Assembly (NCBI GenBank): GCA_964528735.1
Contig: CAZGUV010000001.1
Coordinates: forward strand, 1 to 64,000
Direction: 5' to 3'
Origin: CAYNND01 sp964528735
GTDB taxonomy: Bacteria > Patescibacteriota > Minisyncoccia > Phycocordibacterales > UBA2100
Length of the DNA: 64,000 bases
The notes below the pieces were generated by a model. It saw nothing but the letters and a program-made list of their open reading frames with translations, was not told where the DNA came from and did no database searches. Below, piece by piece: positions 52,605 through 60,991 of this stretch. The translations under genes and the position numbers were made by a program. Each line of letters starts with the position of its first letter. Positions within the stretch are counted from its first letter, which is position 1.

Positions 52605-53315
52605 CTACTGATCCTTTTTCTGCACTCGTGTATGCTTTGAATACCAGAAATGAGCCAAGACAGCAATGCCGAGTGATACTACCGCAAAAGCTAAAGTCCA
52701 AAACGCCTGGCGCTCGTCTATTTCTAGCAATGAGAGCTTTACATCCTCGACGTTCTTTATCGATGCCCCTACCGAAGTGAGTGTAATCGCTCCGGGGACA
52801 CTCCCAATAAATGTAGCAATGAAATATGGGTAGAATCGAGCGCCAAAAATCGCTGATGCATAATCTACAACTTCGTAAGGGAGAAATGCGAGGCGCATCA
52901 TCAGCACCGCAAAAAATGGATGTTGCTGGACGTGGCGCTTGATTCGTGACGAGAGATGGTCGGCGTCATCTTTGATAAAATCTGCGCCAAAGTATCTGCC
53001 GATACAATATGCGATTGAGCATGAAATGGTTTCTCCCGTGATGACGTAAATGAGTCCAGGCCAAAAACCAAACATCATACCGCCGAGGGTCGATAGAAAC
53101 ACAACAGGCAAAAAGAGAAGTGGTCGAATAGCATATAGTGCGATGAACCAAATCGGACCTATATATGAGCCTGTAGTGTAGGTAAAGATTGCCCGTACAA
53201 TCTCAACGAGTTTTACCTCACTTAACCATACATAGAGGAAAACCCCAGCGACAGTAGTGAGCCAAAAAATCAGAGACCACCATTTTAAACGCTCATGGCT
53301 TATACGTAGACTCAT
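52605..53315 (-). CDS. TVP38/TMEM64 (VTT domain) membrane protein
   Basis: A 236-residue protein with about five or six membrane segments. The central VTT region has L-L-F-L-P-V-V-F-L-S-T-L-G-G-M-M-F-G-F-W-P-G and G-E-T-I-S-C-S-I-A-Y-C-I-G-R-Y-F-G, then R-L-A-F-L-P-Y-E-V-V-D-Y-A-S. This group is related to DedA lipid transporters. It is the last gene of an operon with the PH-domain and 64-residue membrane proteins upstream (2-nt gap and 4-nt overlap). A lipid-related transport role is inferred from family. Confidence 0.85.
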   Translation of the reverse strand: MSLRISHERLKWWSLIFWLTTVAGVFLYVWLSEVKLVEIVRAIFTYTTGSYIGPIWFIALYAIRPLLFLPVVFLSTLGGMMFGFWPGLIYVITGETISCSIAYCIGRYFGADFIKDDADHLSSRIKRHVQQHPFFAVLMMRLAFLPYEVVDYASAIFGARFYPYFIATFIGSVPGAITLTSVGASIKNVEDVKLSLLEIDERQAFWTLAFAVVSLGIAVLAHFWYSKHTRVQKKDQ

Positions 53316-53317
53316 AG

Positions 53318-53881
53318 TTATTCAGTAGATATTGGTCGCTCGTTGTGTGTAAGCGTGAGCTTGTTTTTATGCTCGGTCACCGCATCCACTTGTTCGAGGA
53401 CGACGCCACGTACATACTCAGGATTTGGCAATCCTTGGAACATCATGTGTTCGCCACTATCACCCGCACTTTGTATTCTCAAGTTTCCAAATCCAAGCAT
53501 TGTCGGGAGAAAACCGTGAATTTCAACAGTCGCATCCTGAATACGCTCAACACGCATCGTCGTTGTCTCTCTACTGAAGAGCGTAATCTGTTCAACGTTC
53601 ACAATCCGCTTATCGGTAACAATCCATACATCAAGGTAATAATTGGTCCATATAGTAGCAACTGCAATTGATCCTGCCATGAACCATAAACAGGTAAGAA
53701 ATACGCCAGCCGGTGTTGCAAGAAGAAGGACCCCAGCAGGCGTCATACCAATAAAAAGTATTGGCAATACGACCATTACAAATATTCCGAAAATATCTCT
53801 AAAAATCAAAAACCAGTGCTTTCTCACCTTGAGAAGTATTCGTTCATTGTCGTCGAGAATGTGGTGAGTGAAGTGGCTCAT
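53318..53881 (-). CDS. Bacterial PH-domain (YdbS/YdbT type) membrane protein
   Basis: A 187-residue protein with two membrane helices at about 25-45 and 50-75 and a C-terminal bacterial PH domain: Y-Y-L-D-V-W-I-V-T-D-K-R-I-V-N-V and R-V-E-R-I-Q-D-A-T-V-E, ending with M-M-F-Q-G-L-P-N-P-E. Such proteins are widespread membrane proteins of unclear role. The start MSHFTHHILDDNERILL matches the family; its ATG overlaps the stop of the upstream small gene (ATGA). Confidence 0.85.
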   Translation of the reverse strand: MSHFTHHILDDNERILLKVRKHWFLIFRDIFGIFVMVVLPILFIGMTPAGVLLLATPAGVFLTCLWFMAGSIAVATIWTNYYLDVWIVTDKRIVNVEQITLFSRETTTMRVERIQDATVEIHGFLPTMLGFGNLRIQSAGDSGEHMMFQGLPNPEYVRGVVLEQVDAVTEHKNKLTLTHNERPISTE

Positions 53882-54072
53882 GGTTGCATTGCAAGTATTG
53901 CTGACGCCATTGTAAGCACCAAAAGACATCCTGCTCCGTTGTAGAAAAGTGCAGCAGAAAAGGCAGCTTTCATGTCGAGTGAGTAGCTAAACCAGTGGTA
54001 CATCAAAACAATTCCGTAGCCAAAGTACGCGATAAATGAAAATAGCAGCATGAACCACCACATTCCAATCAT
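53878..54072 (-). CDS. Small two-helix membrane protein
   Basis: A 64-residue hydrophobic protein with two predicted membrane helices (F-M-L-L-F-S-F-I-A-Y-F-G and L-L-V-L-T-M-A-S-A-I-L). TATACT ends 7 nt before its ATG, and its TGA overlaps the next ATG. These two points support a real gene although I do not recognise a family. First gene of the three-gene membrane operon. Confidence 0.7.
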   Translation of the reverse strand: MIGMWWFMLLFSFIAYFGYGIVLMYHWFSYSLDMKAAFSAALFYNGAGCLLVLTMASAILAMQP

Positions 54073-54151
54073 GTGCTCCAGTATATCATAGTGCTGGAGT
54101 GAAGGTAGCTCAGTGTGCTAAAATTACAGGTATTACCCTTAGGGCATATAT

Positions 54152-54595
54152 ATGAATCTTCAAGATATTCGCACAAATAAAAAAGTACGGCTGTGGGTTA
54201 TCGGTGGACTAGTTGTCGTTGGTATTATTGCGTTCTTTTTTGCCAAAACAACCTGGGCCAAAATTGTTATCGGAGGTGCGATTGCGTTGCTTATGATTGC
54301 GTTTGGTATGGAGGCGCAAAACACTGACTATGATGTCGCCAAACTCATCAAGACTGGCTCATTTGCCGCATCACAAATCGAAAGAGATGTAGATGGAAAC
54401 TTAGTACCCGCGAGTGTTGATGCGTTCTGTACGTCACGTGATATCGATTACAACTGTGATGATTTCACTTCTCAGCCCGAGGCCCAGTCAGTCTATGAAC
54501 GCTGCAAGGGGCTTGGTACAAATATGGACGTATACCGTCTTGATGGTGACAAGGACGGAGTTGTGTGCGAAGCGCTCCCTCATGGTGCACGCTAG
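54152..54595 (+). CDS. Membrane-anchored excalibur (calcium-binding) protein
   Basis: A 147-residue protein with two membrane helices at about 14-30 and 35-52. The C-terminal excalibur domain is clear: N-C-D-D-F, a Q-x-x-Y-E-R-C helix, and the Ca-binding end Y-R-L-D-G-D-K-D-G-V-V-C-E. Excalibur domains are extracellular and often found fused or next to nuclease domains. Its last 4 bases overlap the end of the convergent thermonuclease gene. TAAAAT upstream gives a short leader with an AGGG that could act in ribosome binding. Confidence 0.85.
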   Translation: MNLQDIRTNKKVRLWVIGGLVVVGIIAFFFAKTTWAKIVIGGAIALLMIAFGMEAQNTDYDVAKLIKTGSFAASQIERDVDGNLVPASVDAFCTSRDIDYNCDDFTSQPEAQSVYERCKGLGTNMDVYRLDGDKDGVVCEALPHGAR

Positions 54596-55173
54596 TCGTG
54601 AGTGCACTCGAGCCACAGGCCTCGCATGTTTTGCTGTGCTCGCCTTTGTGCGTCTGCAAGAACTTTTTGTCTTGATGTATCAGGTCTATACGCTCGTGCC
54701 AGAGCGTAACCTTCTTCTACCAGAAGTGCGTTGATAAAAATATCATCAATAAACACATATCTGAGTATTCTCCCGTATTTGTCCGTGTTCGAAACATCTC
54801 GTTTTAATGTCACTACAGTGTTTTCAAGTAAGCCTCGTGTACGATCCGTTGCCTCAATTGAAAAGCACTCCGAGGTGTCTGCATTTTTAGGTCTCAACTC
54901 AGGTGTATCAATACCTATCATCCGTACAGTAATGTTTCCTTCTACAACAAAAGTATCACCATCAATTATGCGTGTGACTCTCAGTCGCTGAGATTGCTCT
55001 GGGGTAGCGGGAGGCTCATTTATAGGGAGTTCTAGCTTCTCTTGCGGAGCGTGCTTGCTTGGAGAAGGAGTAGTTGGCTTATCATGCGTATCGTCATGAG
55101 AAATCCCAAAACCGATGATAAGAAAAAGCGCAGTTAAGAGTTGTCCAAATACAGTAGCGTCTCGTCCTGACAT
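54592..55173 (-). CDS. Secreted thermonuclease (SNase-like)
   Basis: A 193-residue protein with an N-terminal hydrophobic signal or anchor and a Pro/Lys-rich linker. The staphylococcal nuclease fold follows: I-I-D-G-D-T-F-V-V, the R-M-I-G-I-D-T-P-E active-site Arg, Asp and Glu, and Y-G-R with the second catalytic Arg. It probably degrades DNA or RNA outside the membrane, perhaps to scavenge nucleotides. TATACT ends 6 nt before the ATG, back to back with the ung promoter. Confidence 0.92.
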   Translation of the reverse strand: MSGRDATVFGQLLTALFLIIGFGISHDDTHDKPTTPSPSKHAPQEKLELPINEPPATPEQSQRLRVTRIIDGDTFVVEGNITVRMIGIDTPELRPKNADTSECFSIEATDRTRGLLENTVVTLKRDVSNTDKYGRILRYVFIDDIFINALLVEEGYALARAYRPDTSRQKVLADAQRRAQQNMRGLWLECTHD

Positions 55174-55179
55174 CAGGAA

Positions 55180-55196
55180 AGTATACGTGATAGTAT
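55180..55196. promoter_or_regulatory. Back-to-back -10 boxes of thermonuclease and ung
   Basis: TATACT on the minus strand (55185-55180) and TAGTAT on the plus strand (55191-55196) share the 29 bases between two ATGs. Each -10 box ends 6 nt before its start codon, so any -35 box lies inside the opposite gene. Confidence 0.65.
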
Positions 55197-55202
55197 CAAT
55201 CT

Positions 55203-55865
55203 ATGACAGTGAAGATTGAGGAAAGTTGGAAACGAGCACTTGCTCGTGAATTTGAACAAGAGTATTTTATTCACTTGTCTCAGTATGTTCGTGATGAGTA
55301 CGCAAAAGGGGGTGTCTATCCTCACCCCAAATATGTATTTAGGGCATTTGATGAGTGCCCCTTTGAGCGCACAAAGGTGGTTATTGTTGGACAAGATCCA
55401 TATCACGGTCTAGGGCAAGCAAATGGACTCTGCTTTGCTGTGCACGCAGGTGTAGAGACTCCACCGTCGTTGCGAAATATATTTAAAGAAATTGAGTCTG
55501 ATCTTGGGCACCAGGTGTCACACGATACAGATCTTGTCCGTTGGGCGCGACAAGGTGTACTTTTGCTTAACGCAACACTCACGGTCCGTGCAAATAATGC
55601 AGGGAGTCATCAAGGAAAAGGGTGGGAGGAATTCACTGACTCTGCACTCGCAGCTCTCTCAGAGAATAGAGAGCATATTGTATTCATTCTGTGGGGTGCA
55701 TTTGCTCGCAAGAAAGGCGCGTTTATTGATAGGACAAAACATTTGGTACTTGAGTCAGCGCACCCATCACCGCTCTCTGCGCATAACGGTTTTTTTGGCA
55801 GTAAGCCATTCAGTAAGGCAAACGAATATCTCACCATGCATGGCGAAAAGCCAATTGAGTGGTAG
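55203..55865 (+). CDS. ung: Uracil-DNA glycosylase
   Basis: Family 1 uracil-DNA glycosylase of 220 residues, removing uracil from DNA. The water-activating motif is G-Q-D-P-Y-H-G, then G-L-C-F-A-V, L-L-L-N-A-T-L-T-V, and the leucine loop H-P-S-P-L-S-A-H. All key residues are present. TAGTAT ends 6 nt before the ATG. It is convergent with the ABC permease gene. Confidence 0.97.
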   Translation: MTVKIEESWKRALAREFEQEYFIHLSQYVRDEYAKGGVYPHPKYVFRAFDECPFERTKVVIVGQDPYHGLGQANGLCFAVHAGVETPPSLRNIFKEIESDLGHQVSHDTDLVRWARQGVLLLNATLTVRANNAGSHQGKGWEEFTDSALAALSENREHIVFILWGAFARKKGAFIDRTKHLVLESAHPSPLSAHNGFFGSKPFSKANEYLTMHGEKPIEW

Positions 55866-55872
55866 GTAGAAC

Positions 55873-56649
55873 TTACTGCTTAAGCCCAAGACCGTTTCTG
55901 ATCAGATATACGCATCCCGCAAGGAGCACGCCGATAAGACTAAAAAGGACTACAGTTGCGGTTGCAATAGACACATCTGCCATTCCAAGAAATCCATAGC
56001 GGAAACCGTTCACAATGTAGAAAACGGGGTTTATATGTGTCAGTGCCTGGAAGAATCGAGGGAGTTGGTCGATTGAGTAAAATACACCAGCGAGGTAGAC
56101 AACAGGAGTAATGATAAATGTCGGGACAATCGAAATCGAGTCGAAAGTCTTCCCGTAAATACCGTTCATAAGCCCAGCAAGAGAGAAGAGTATCGAAGAG
56201 AGAATAAGGAAGAAAAGAATTATAAATATGTTATGAATGGGTGGAAAAACGAAGAATACTGAAACGAGAGTTACCAGTACGCCAACAATAAGTCCGCGGA
56301 TAACACCGCCAGAGACATACCCAGCGATGATAACCCATGGTGGTGTCGGTGAGACCAACACTTCGTCAATGTTTCTCGACATAAACTTTGTGGCAAAAAA
56401 GCTTGTTGAAGTGTTCGTGAATGAGTTCATGATGACCGAAAACATTACAAAACCCGGTACCACAAATTGAATATACTCAACACCGTGCACCATACCAACG
56501 CGCGCACCGAGTATCTTTCCAAATACCGTGAAGTAGAGAAGTGCCATGACCATTGAAGGGAGGAATGTCTGACCCCAGATGCGAAAAATACGGACCGTTT
56601 CTTTACGAACGATTGTGTAGTATGCATTCCATGTTTGTTGTGCGTTCAT
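55873..56649 (-). CDS. ABC-2 type transporter permease
   Basis: A 258-residue permease with about six membrane helices and the ABC-2 pattern (F-V-V-P-G-F-V-M-F; P-P-W-V-I-I-A-G-Y; F-S-L-A-G-L-M-N-G). It pairs with the ATPase encoded 2 nt upstream. The family exports drugs, lipids or polysaccharides; YadH/DrrB-like. Substrate unknown. Confidence 0.92.
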   Translation of the reverse strand: MNAQQTWNAYYTIVRKETVRIFRIWGQTFLPSMVMALLYFTVFGKILGARVGMVHGVEYIQFVVPGFVMFSVIMNSFTNTSTSFFATKFMSRNIDEVLVSPTPPWVIIAGYVSGGVIRGLIVGVLVTLVSVFFVFPPIHNIFIILFFLILSSILFSLAGLMNGIYGKTFDSISIVPTFIITPVVYLAGVFYSIDQLPRFFQALTHINPVFYIVNGFRYGFLGMADVSIATATVVLFSLIGVLLAGCVYLIRNGLGLKQ

Positions 56650-56651
56650 AG

Positions 56652-57566
56652 TTATTTTGTGAGAGAGATGAATATATCCTCGAGTCTACCTCCAACTTGT
56701 GTGACTGAGTGCACGTTAATCCCCGCACTGAGTACAGCCTTGAGACTTTCAGTGAGTGCAGCGTCACCGCTTACAACGATTTCAACAGAGTTTGGTGCGA
56801 CAATTCGAAAACCACCCTTTTTTATTTGTTCAAAGTGTTGGGGTGTTATTGGGTGAGATGTCTCGATAACAAATGTACGTCGCTCTTGTGTCGCCAACAA
56901 TTCTGACATGAGCCCATCACGCACAATGGCACCTCGGTTGATAATAGCTACATGTTTACAGAGTTGCTCTGCTTCTTCGAGGTAGTGCGTTGTCAAAAGT
57001 ATGGTGACTCCTTCTGCGGTCAATGTCTTCAAAAAATCCCACATACCACGTCGGAGCTCAACATCAACACCGGCTGTGGGTTCGTCGAGGATAAGGAGCC
57101 GAGGGTTATGGATGAGTGCGCGAGCGATCATGAGCCGTCGTTTCATACCTCCCGAGAGTGTTCGAGACATCACATCCTTTTTATCTCCAAGACCAAGCTT
57201 CTCGAGCAACATGTGTGCACGAGGGAGTGCTTCATTGCGATGTACTCCATAGTACCCACCTTGGTTCACCACAATATCAATAGGCTTTTCAAAAATATTG
57301 AAATTGATTTCCTGAGGAACAATACCAATGTATGACTTTGCGAGGTCAGGGTTCTCATCAATCGATGTACCGAATATAGAAACATCTCCCGATGTCTTCG
57401 TGACAATACCTGTTGTTATACCGATAATTGTCGTTTTTCCAGCACCGTTTGGTCCGAGAAGAGCGAAAAAATCGCCCTCCGGTATGGTAAGCGATACTCC
57501 TTTGAGTGCTTCAGTACCATTGTCGTACTTTTTTTTGAGGTTGTGTATCGTAAGTGCTGCGCCCAT
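56652..57566 (-). CDS. ABC-2 type transporter ATP-binding protein
   Basis: A 304-residue ATPase: Walker A G-P-N-G-A-G-K-T-T, signature L-S-G-G-M-K-R-R, Walker B L-L-I-L-D-E-P-T-A-G-V-D and the switch T-T-H-Y-L-E-E-A. The C-terminal 80 residues are a DrrA-like accessory part. It overlaps the upstream DUF1993 gene (stop and start share bases) and sits 2 nt before the permease, so the three form one operon. Confidence 0.95.
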   Translation of the reverse strand: MGAALTIHNLKKKYDNGTEALKGVSLTIPEGDFFALLGPNGAGKTTIIGITTGIVTKTSGDVSIFGTSIDENPDLAKSYIGIVPQEINFNIFEKPIDIVVNQGGYYGVHRNEALPRAHMLLEKLGLGDKKDVMSRTLSGGMKRRLMIARALIHNPRLLILDEPTAGVDVELRRGMWDFLKTLTAEGVTILLTTHYLEEAEQLCKHVAIINRGAIVRDGLMSELLATQERRTFVIETSHPITPQHFEQIKKGGFRIVAPNSVEIVVSGDAALTESLKAVLSAGINVHSVTQVGGRLEDIFISLTK

Positions 57567-58090
57567 TATTGTGCATCTACAAGTGGTAATTGCCCGAGAA
57601 AGTCAGACTTTCCGAGAGTGACTCCGTTTTTTCGCATGATTGAGTACGCGACAGTTGCATGGAAATAGAAGTTAGGGAGTGCGTATGTTGAGACGTATTC
57701 TCGTGCAGGGATACCTTTTGTCGGCATCCAGCTCATGGAAATTACTTCGGTATGTCCGATTTCCATTTTTTCTGGAGAAATTGTCGCAAGATATTCGAGC
57801 GTCTTATCGATGCGAGCGTAGAGTTGCGCGAATGTCTCCTCAGTGTCTTCGTATTTAGGGACTTCTATTTTTGCAAGCATTCCTGCGGTTCGCTTTGCGA
57901 TATCACTGCAGAGTTGTACTTGTTTTACCAAAGGAAATTGGTCAAATACGATTCGGTCTTGCAATAATTTGTTGACATCAACATTTCGTGCAGCTGCAAA
58001 ATCTTCAGCTTTTTTGAGTTGTGACTTAAGTGTGAGTAGTGCGCGAGTAAACATAGGGACCGTCAGGTCATGGATTGAATACGTAATCAT
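57566..58090 (-). CDS. DUF1993 family protein
   Basis: A 174-residue soluble protein. The family end is clear: N-F-Y-F-H-A-T-V-A-Y-S-I-M-R-K-N-G-V and K-S-D-F-L-G. DUF1993 proteins resemble the DinB-like four-helix fold, and their role is unknown. It is the first gene of the operon with the ABC transporter. Confidence 0.85.
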   Translation of the reverse strand: MITYSIHDLTVPMFTRALLTLKSQLKKAEDFAAARNVDVNKLLQDRIVFDQFPLVKQVQLCSDIAKRTAGMLAKIEVPKYEDTEETFAQLYARIDKTLEYLATISPEKMEIGHTEVISMSWMPTKGIPAREYVSTYALPNFYFHATVAYSIMRKNGVTLGKSDFLGQLPLVDAQ

Positions 58091-58136
58091 AGGTGCTCAC
58101 AATATCATAAAGGCAAAAGAATGCTATGCTAGAAAA

Positions 58137-59019
58137 ATGGTAGAAAAAGAAACCCTTATAGTTCAAGGAAAGGATGACTACGAACTTCTCGATTCAGGCA
58201 AAGAAATGAAATTGGAGCGCTATGGTTCTGTCATTCTGGCTCGACCAGATCCACAGGCGCTCTGGGAGCGTCGGCTTCCCGAGTCGAAGTGGCTCACCGC
58301 AGATGCATCGTATTCTCGTAAAGGAAAAGAAGGTGTCTGGCGCATCCGGCCAGAAACCCCAGAATCATGGAATATTTCCTACGCAGGACTCAGTCTTATA
58401 ATAAAACCGACTTCATTTAAGCACACTGGACTTTTCCCTGAGCAACGTGCCCATTGGGAATGGACAACGCACATAATCAAGAAACACCATTCGGGCACAC
58501 AGGTAAAGGTTCTCAATCTCTTCGGCTACACCGGTGGTGCAACACTTGCTGCCGCGCACGCTGGTGCTCATGTGACGCACGTGGATGCATCGAAAGTCGC
58601 TGTTTCGTGGGCGCGAGATAATGCGCAAGCATCAGGTCTTGAGACAAGACCAATACGCTGGATTATCGATGATGTCTTCGCGTTTGTTCGTCGTGAGATA
58701 AAGCGAGGCAATACATACGATCTCATAATCATGGACCCGCCCGCATTCGGAAGAGGTCCGAAGGGTGAGCTTTGGAAAATTGAAGAGGGCTTCGTGGCGC
58801 TCATTCATGATATTGAAAAGCTTCTTTCTCCCAAGGCATTGGGCGTTTTGGTGAGTGGATATGCAGCGGGTTATTCTCACCATTCGTATGAGAACGTGAT
58901 GCATCATCTCGTGCGCACTCGAGGAGGCGTAGTCACTGGAGGTGNNNNNNNNNNCACTTCAAGAATCGGGCAGTGCTCGATTACTGTCCTGCGGAATCTT
59001 TGCTCGCTGGAGCGCTTAG
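58137..59019 (+). CDS. Class I SAM-dependent methyltransferase (RlmI-like, interrupted by an N gap)
   Basis: The Rossmann core has motif I L-N-L-F-G-Y-T-G-G-A-T, an acidic motif II in T-H-V-D-A-S, and motif IV M-D-P-P-A-F-G-R-G. This fits the RlmI/K-like (Methyltrans_SAM) group that methylates rRNA cytosines or guanines, but the N-terminal PUA domain is missing. After the gap the homologous frame reads L-Q-E-S-G-S-A-R-L-L and ends W-S-A at 59019. It shares 39 bp tail to tail with dedA. TATGCT ends 6 nt before the ATG. Length about 293 residues. Confidence 0.88.
58945..58954. other. Assembly gap (10 N) inside the methyltransferase gene
   Basis: Frame continuity needs a gap that is a multiple of three. 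Family alignment (G-G, then E-L-A, then L-Q-E-S) suggests that about 6 bases are missing, so ten Ns is a placeholder. Confidence 0.8.
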
Positions 59020-59619
59020 TTTTTTCTTGCTCATTTTTCTGTACTCGCGATAGATAGGGTAAAAAGAAACGAGAATAATAACCAGCGCAACAGGTATTAC
59101 ATATCGTTCAATATCAGGGATAAGCTTACCCAAGAAGAATCCAAGAAGTGTTACTCCTGCACCCCAGAGCATTGCACCAAAAATATTGTATCGAAGAAAT
59201 GTGCCGTAATGCATTTCAGCCGCACCTGCAAAAATTGGCGTAAATGTTCGAACGACTGGCACAAATCGCGCGATGGTAATCGAGTACGCTCCGTGCTTTT
59301 CGTAAAACACACGTGTCTTCTCTAAGTGGTCTAAGTTAAGATAGGGAATATTGCCTTCAAAAATCTTTTTTCCAAAGCGTTTCCCGAACCAATATCCAAA
59401 TGAATCACCAAAGATTGCAGCAAGAACAAAGATTGGTACAAGTATAAAGATGGAGAAATATCCTTCAGCAGCGAGAATACCTGCACTAAAAAGTAAGCTA
59501 TCTCCTGGTAAGAATGGCGCAAGAAAAAATCCTGATTCAGCAAAGACTACCGCAAAAAGCCCAACATACCCGATAGTTGTAATGAGCTCTGTAAGGTTTC
59601 CATCGAAAAAAGGTATCAT
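58981..59619 (-). CDS. DedA family membrane protein
   Basis: A 212-residue protein of the classical DedA type: F-L-P-G-D-S-L-L-F-S-A-G, G-D-S-F-G-Y-W-F-G-K-R-F-G-K and R-F-V-P-V-V-R-T-F-T-P-I-F-A-G, with four or five membrane segments. Members of this family transport undecaprenyl phosphate across the membrane. It overlaps the PAP2 gene by 4 nt and follows uppP, which supports that role here. Confidence 0.93.
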   Translation of the reverse strand: MIPFFDGNLTELITTIGYVGLFAVVFAESGFFLAPFLPGDSLLFSAGILAAEGYFSIFILVPIFVLAAIFGDSFGYWFGKRFGKKIFEGNIPYLNLDHLEKTRVFYEKHGAYSITIARFVPVVRTFTPIFAGAAEMHYGTFLRYNIFGAMLWGAGVTLLGFFLGKLIPDIERYVIPVALVIILVSFYPIYREYRKMSKKKLSAPASKDSAGQ

Positions 59620-60161
59620 CGCCCTTTGTTATAGTACGTTTTAACCCTGACTGCAATGTATGCAGATACGATACCAAGGCACATCCCTGCGAGAACATCG
59701 GTTGCGTAGTGAACACGAAGATAAATACGACTCAGTGCAATCAATATCATGGCTACGGCTACACCACAGGCAATTGCCGGACGAAGGACTGGGTGCTTTA
59801 TGTGTCTCCAAAACAAAAGACCCCATGCGCAAAAGAATGCCGCTGCGACAGCGCTGTGACCACTCGGGAAAGAAAATGTCTGCTCTATCCCATACGCAAT
59901 ATCTATCGCAATAGGCCTCTCGCGCTGGACGAGGCGCTTTACAATATCTGCAAGACCAGCACTGAGGATGATTGCACCACTTATAGTGAGTGCATTTGAG
60001 CGGCATTCAAGGCAATACGCTGCAAAAATAAGAAGAATGACAACTATCGCGACAACAGTCCATGTGCTGAAGAGTGTAGTAATAGCAAACATCAGCACAT
60101 CCATCTGCTCACTTCTGTATGATGCAAGAAAATACTCAACGCTGGCGTCAATGCTGTTCAT
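59616..60161 (-). CDS. PAP2-family membrane phosphatase
   Basis: A 181-residue membrane protein with the three phosphatase motifs: K-R-L-V-Q-R-E-R-P, P-S-G-H-S-A and S-R-I-Y-L-R-V-H-Y-A-T-D. Such enzymes dephosphorylate undecaprenyl pyrophosphate or other lipid phosphates on the outer face of the membrane. It lies 3 nt after uppP and overlaps dedA. Confidence 0.92.
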   Translation of the reverse strand: MNSIDASVEYFLASYRSEQMDVLMFAITTLFSTWTVVAIVVILLIFAAYCLECRSNALTISGAIILSAGLADIVKRLVQRERPIAIDIAYGIEQTFSFPSGHSAVAAAFFCAWGLLFWRHIKHPVLRPAIACGVAVAMILIALSRIYLRVHYATDVLAGMCLGIVSAYIAVRVKTYYNKGR

Positions 60162-60164
60162 ACA

Positions 60165-60929
60165 TTATGCAAAAAAGGTAAGTATAAGTATTCCGAGGAT
60201 GATACGGTACACACCAAAGGGGATAAAGGTGTACTTTCGAATAAGATTCATAAAGACATGAATGACGACAGCTGCAGTAATACCCGCGCTCACCATTCCA
60301 ACGATGAGTACTCTGAAAAATTCTGGAGTTATGACTGAAATATCTGCCTGCAAGAGCGCGAGTGACGCGGCTGCTCCAAGTGTTGGCACACTCAAGAGAA
60401 ATGAGAACTCTGCGATTTTTTCGCGAGGTATTCCAAGTAGAAGTCCAGCGGCAATACTTGCACCAGAGCGAGAGACGCCAGGGATAAGCGCGAGTGATTG
60501 CGCTGAGCCAATCATACTCGCAATGCCTGGGGTAATAGTGCGGACTTTTTTATGTGGGTACTTTTTTATATACCATTCAATCGCAATCAAGATGCATCCA
60601 CCGATGATTAACGCCCAGGCAATGACGAACAAACTTTCAAGAAGGATGAGGCTAAACTCTTTGAGCAAAAGCCCAATAATTGCAGTGGGAATAAAGGCTG
60701 CAAGAAGCGTGAGAATCGTCTTTTGCTTGAAAAAAATGTGCCGATAATATATTGGTATTGCAGCAACTGCACCGAGCTGAACGGCAATCTCAAACACTTT
60801 CACCGATTCATGTGTTATGTCTATACCAAGCAAGTGACTTCCAATCACCATGTGTGCGGTCGAAGAAATGGGGAGGAACTCAGTCAGTCCTTCTAGTATC
60901 CCAAGGAGTATCGCGTACGTTGCGTTCAT
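60165..60929 (-). CDS. uppP: Undecaprenyl-diphosphatase UppP (BacA)
   Basis: A 254-residue membrane enzyme that recycles the lipid carrier for cell-wall synthesis. Catalytic motifs G-I-L-E-G-L-T-E-F-L-P-I-S-S-T-A-H and P-G-V-S-R-S-G-A are intact. The start at 60929 (MNATYAIL) is chosen because TATACT ends 7 nt upstream; longer upstream starts lie before that box. It heads the uppP-PAP2-dedA operon. Confidence 0.95.
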   Translation of the reverse strand: MNATYAILLGILEGLTEFLPISSTAHMVIGSHLLGIDITHESVKVFEIAVQLGAVAAIPIYYRHIFFKQKTILTLLAAFIPTAIIGLLLKEFSLILLESLFVIAWALIIGGCILIAIEWYIKKYPHKKVRTITPGIASMIGSAQSLALIPGVSRSGASIAAGLLLGIPREKIAEFSFLLSVPTLGAAASLALLQADISVITPEFFRVLIVGMVSAGITAAVVIHVFMNLIRKYTFIPFGVYRIILGILILTFFA

Positions 60930-60991
60930 CATGATGAGTATACCACGCTTGAACGATATGCCGAGGAGTTGAATTGTGATAGGATTTCGAC

